From NCBI GenBank assembly GCA_958415865.1, contig CATYZV010000061.1, positions 1-8,654 of the forward strand: 8,654 bases of DNA. Reading direction: 5' to 3'. The stretch is from an uncultured Selenomonadaceae bacterium. Its GTDB lineage: Bacteria; Bacillota; Negativicutes; Selenomonadales; Selenomonadaceae. The translations under genes were made by a program, and so were the position numbers. Below the pieces are notes generated by a model. That model searched no databases, was not told the DNA's origin, and worked only from the letters and a program-made list of their open reading frames with translations. Shown here piece by piece: positions 6,304 to 8,654 of the stretch. Within the stretch, counting starts at the first letter, position 1. Each line of letters begins with the position of its first letter.

Positions 6304-7508
6304 CAGGTGTGATATTCTCCGTTGATTTTCACGTATTCATAAGAAAGATCGCAGGTCCATACGGTAGCGTCGCTATCGCCCATATTGAGTTCAATATCTA
6401 TGGTGATGCTGTCCTGCTTCATGACATTTGCCAGAGCTTTTTCATCGTATTTTGCACCCATACCGTTTACGAAGATGGGAATGCCGCCGAATTTAACCAC
6501 TGTCTGTTCAGGTACCATCTGCGCACCGCTGTAGCCGACAGCGCAGATTACACGGCCCCAGTTGGGATCTTCGCCGAAGAAAGCAGTCTTTACGAGCGGA
6601 GAGTTGGCAACAGTCATGCCGACGAGTTTTGCATCAGCGTCGTTAGCTGCGCCGTGTACGTTGATGGTGAGAAACTTGCTGGCACCTTCGCCGTCAGCAG
6701 CGATTTCTTTAGCCACTTCAACGCACAGATCCATTAGATTTTCATAGAAGACATGGTAATCGTCATCTTCAAAGGTGATCTTTTCATTGCCTGCTGCGCC
6801 GTTGGCGAGGACAACTACTGTATCGTTTGTGCTCATGTCGCCGTCGACGGAAATCATGTTGAAGGATTTTTCTACGCAGGCGGACAGAGCTTTCTGTAAT
6901 AATTTCTGGTCGATGGCAATATCGGTCGTGATGTAGCAGAGCATCGTCGCCATGTTGGGGCGGATCATGCCGGAGCCTTTAGCGATAGCACCCATGTGGA
7001 CTTCCTTGCCGCCGATGGTGAAAGCAGCCGTTACAGCTTTGCTGTGCGTATCGGTGGTGATGATGGCATTGCCGGCATTTTCACTACCGTCTTCCGACAG
7101 GGCACTAGCTGCAGCTTTAATGCCTTTTTCCATCTTATCCATGGGCAGCGTAACGCCGATTACGCCGGTGGAGCCGACGATTACATCATTTGCATTGATG
7201 TCGAGGGCAGAAGCTGCAATCTGTGCCATTTTGTGAGCATCGTCGAGACCCTGCTGACCAGTGCAGGCGTTGGCACAGCCGGCATTTGCTACGATGGCAT
7301 GAGCCGTGCCGGTAGCAACTGTTTCTTTCGATACGTAAACAGGTGCAGCGGCTACTTTGTTCTGCGTGAACGTGCCGGCTACAGCTGCTTCCTGTTTAGT
7401 GTAGATGAGAGCAACATCGAGGTTGCCGCTCTTTTTGATACCGGCTTTGACACCGGCAGCTAGAAATCCTTTTGCGTAAGTTACGCCTCTAGTGTCTTTT
7501 TTTATCAT
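6303..7508 (-). CDS. argJ: Glutamate N-acetyltransferase (ornithine acetyltransferase), possibly bifunctional
   Basis: It moves the acetyl group from N-acetylornithine to glutamate, releasing ornithine and regenerating N-acetylglutamate. ArgJ is made as a precursor that cleaves itself at an Ala-Thr bond; here this is GMIRPNMATML (180-190), with Thr188 as the new N-terminal nucleophile of the beta chain. The oxyanion-hole region GSTGVIG is at 112-118, VDGDMSTNDT at 221-230, and the C-terminus ends in the family-like YVKINGEYHT. The 401 residues are normal. Some ArgJ proteins also use acetyl-CoA and so replace ArgA; sequence alone does not settle this, but no argA is in the operon. AAGGAG lies 10 nt before the ATG; it follows argC after 23 nt. 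Confidence 0.97.
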   Translation of the reverse strand: MIKKDTRGVTYAKGFLAAGVKAGIKKSGNLDVALIYTKQEAAVAGTFTQNKVAAAPVYVSKETVATGTAHAIVANAGCANACTGQQGLDDAHKMAQIAASALDINANDVIVGSTGVIGVTLPMDKMEKGIKAAASALSEDGSENAGNAIITTDTHSKAVTAAFTIGGKEVHMGAIAKGSGMIRPNMATMLCYITTDIAIDQKLLQKALSACVEKSFNMISVDGDMSTNDTVVVLANGAAGNEKITFEDDDYHVFYENLMDLCVEVAKEIAADGEGASKFLTINVHGAANDADAKLVGMTVANSPLVKTAFFGEDPNWGRVICAVGYSGAQMVPEQTVVKFGGIPIFVNGMGAKYDEKALANVMKQDSITIDIELNMGDSDATVWTCDLSYEYVKINGEYHT

Positions 7509-7531
7509 TTGAGAAAATCTCCTTAATTTTA

Positions 7532-8569
7532 TTACGGATAGACAGGTGCAAAATTAAGCCCTGTCTTTTCATCGAAGCCGCAGGCGATGTTGAAGTTCTG
7601 AATAGCCTGTCCGGCTGCACCCTTGACGAGATTGTCGATAGCGGACAATACGATGATGCGTCCCGTCCTGAGGTCGACGTGCCAGCTGATATCGCAGAAA
7701 TTGGAGCCGCGCACTTCTTTTGTCGAAGGATATGCGTTGTGGCCCAAGAGGCGGATGAAAAATTCCTTGCCGTACATTTCAGAATAGGCATTGTCTATCA
7801 TTTCCGGCGTTATCCACTGCTTGATATTGGCATAGCAGGTAGCGAGGATGCCGCGGCTTATAGGCACGAGATGAGGCGTGAAGTTCAGCGTTACTTTGCG
7901 GTCGACGAGATGGCCCAGAGCCTGTTCAATTTCCGGCGTATGGCGGTGGGTGGCAACGCCGTATGCCTTGAAGTTGTCGTAGAACTCAGGAAAATGAGTC
8001 TGGAGCTTAGGCGAGCGGCCTGCACCTGAGGTGCCGGATTTTGCATCGACGATGATGGTATTAGGTTCGATGAACTCATTCTTGACGAGCGGAGCCAGTG
8101 CCAGAATGCTTGCCGTCGTATAACAGCCTGCATTGCCGATGATCTTGGCATCTTTTATCTGGTCGCGGTACAATTCTGCCAAGCCATAGACGCGTTTGGC
8201 ATCTTTATGGGTGTGCTTTACCTTGTACCACTGTTCGTAGACGCTCGTGTCATCAAAGCGGTAGTCAGCACCGAGGTCGATTATGCGCACCGGCGTGTTT
8301 TCCAGTGCCTTGCCCACTTCCATCGCATGGCCGTGCGGCAGGCCGATGAATACGAAATCGCTGTCTTTGGCGATGAGATCGAGGTCTTTCATGCTTTCGA
8401 GCTTCTGGTCGTACAGCCCGCGCAGATGCGGATAGACTTCCGAGATCGCCTTGCCCGTATGGCTCTCCGATGTGATATGTACTACTTCGGCTTGAGGATG
8501 ATTGTACAGAAGACGTAAGAGTTCTGCGCCAGCGTAGCCGGTAGCACCGATAATACTTACTTTTACCAT
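7532..8569 (-). CDS. argC: N-acetyl-gamma-glutamyl-phosphate reductase
   Basis: It reduces N-acetylglutamyl phosphate with NADPH to the semialdehyde used by ArgD. The Rossmann dinucleotide motif GATGYAG lies at 8-14. The catalytic cysteine is Cys149 in GNAGCYTTA (145-153), and the base is likely His210 in THRHTPEIEQ (207-216). GSNFCDISWHVDLRTGRI (288-305) and DNLVKGAAGQAIQNFN (312-327) are typical of the C-terminal part. At 345 residues it is the usual type-1 ArgC length. The start ATG at 8569 has a near-ideal AGGAGG 5 nt upstream. It is the first gene of the operon, just after the promoter at 8622-8630. Confidence 0.98.
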   Translation of the reverse strand: MVKVSIIGATGYAGAELLRLLYNHPQAEVVHITSESHTGKAISEVYPHLRGLYDQKLESMKDLDLIAKDSDFVFIGLPHGHAMEVGKALENTPVRIIDLGADYRFDDTSVYEQWYKVKHTHKDAKRVYGLAELYRDQIKDAKIIGNAGCYTTASILALAPLVKNEFIEPNTIIVDAKSGTSGAGRSPKLQTHFPEFYDNFKAYGVATHRHTPEIEQALGHLVDRKVTLNFTPHLVPISRGILATCYANIKQWITPEMIDNAYSEMYGKEFFIRLLGHNAYPSTKEVRGSNFCDISWHVDLRTGRIIVLSAIDNLVKGAAGQAIQNFNIACGFDEKTGLNFAPVYP

Positions 8570-8582
8570 TGTATCCTCCTGG

Positions 8583-8613
8583 TTGAATCAAATCTGTCAA
8601 TTTGTAAATTACA
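8583..8613. promoter_or_regulatory. Two small palindromes in the argC leader, candidate ArgR operator pair
   Basis: TGTAA-T-TTACA (minus strand, 8613-8603) and TTGAATCAA (plus strand, 8583-8591) are perfect odd-length palindromes. Their centres, 8608 and 8587, are 21 bp apart, which is the centre spacing of paired ARG boxes in known ArgR operators. They lie at or just after the predicted start of transcription, where a repressor would act. Neither matches the 18-bp ARG box consensus well, so ArgR binding is only a proposal. Confidence 0.35.
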
Positions 8614-8621
8614 GTATGTTT

Positions 8622-8653
8622 ATTATAGCATAAAATATAAAAAAGACTAGCAA
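8622..8653 (-). promoter_or_regulatory. Promoter of the arg operon
   Basis: On the minus strand, TATAAT at 8627-8622 is preceded by TGC (8630-8628), an extended -10. The only -35-like hexamer, TTGCTA at 8653-8648, is 20 nt away, so the extended -10 probably carries recognition. Initiation is expected near 8615, giving a leader of about 45 nt before argC. No T-box or long attenuator fits in that length. Confidence 0.75.
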
Positions 8654-8654
8654 T

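Noticed and set aside
8570..8621. T-box, arginine riboswitch or leader-peptide attenuator before argC.
   Set aside because: The leader is only about 45 nt, with no T-box sequence, no terminator hairpin and no short frame rich in arginine codons.
1..8654. CRISPR array, tRNA, rRNA, insertion sequence or attachment site.
   Set aside because: No regularly spaced repeats, cloverleaf genes, transposase fragments or target duplications were found on either strand by reading.

Overview
The window is a complete arginine-biosynthesis operon on the minus strand, argC-argJ-argB-argD-argF-argG-argH. Downstream of it, also on the minus strand, lies a small accessory locus that looks like an AbiF (Abi_2-family) abortive-infection gene with its own structured leader RNA. 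The arg proteins, the acetyl-cycle ArgJ and the tightly packed gene order point to a low-to-mid GC Firmicute. I lean towards the Negativicutes (Selenomonas/Phascolarctobacterium/Dialister-like), but this is an impression from sequence style and not a proven placement.

Arg operon (about 8615 down to 432, minus strand). A promoter with an extended -10 (TGC-TATAAT) lies at 8622-8630. A short leader of about 45 nt follows, carrying two small palindromes whose centres are 21 bp apart and which could be ArgR operators. The seven genes then run with 1-nt overlaps (argJ/argB, argG/argH) or gaps of 21-24 nt, except for a 70-nt AT-rich gap between argF and argG. Together the enzymes convert N-acetylglutamate to arginine: ArgB phosphorylates it, ArgC reduces it, ArgD transaminates it, ArgJ returns the acetyl group to glutamate, and ArgF, ArgG and ArgH carry ornithine through citrulline and argininosuccinate to arginine. 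All seven keep their catalytic motifs and look intact. ArgB has the N-terminal extension and C-terminal signature of arginine-inhibited kinases. A strong bidirectional hairpin terminator at 432-475 closes the operon.

Accessory locus (1-384, minus strand). A separate promoter (TTGCTT / TGC-TATAAT) overlaps a near-perfect 27-bp dyad. It precedes a compact, multi-tier hairpin RNA of about 58 nt with a GAAA tetraloop and a U6 tail. Immediately after comes a strong ribosome-binding site and an AbiF/Abi_2-type reading frame. That frame matches the family N-terminus well but stops at codon 89 (TAA at 7-9), where the family would normally continue. The gene therefore looks interrupted by a nonsense codon, or its continuation lies outside the window. 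Its GC content is about one third (91 of 273 bases), against about half in the arg genes, consistent with horizontal acquisition. The RNA-plus-HEPN-toxin architecture is the most interesting part of the window; the arg operon itself is ordinary.

The plus strand holds no convincing gene. Its long open frames are all antisense to arg genes.
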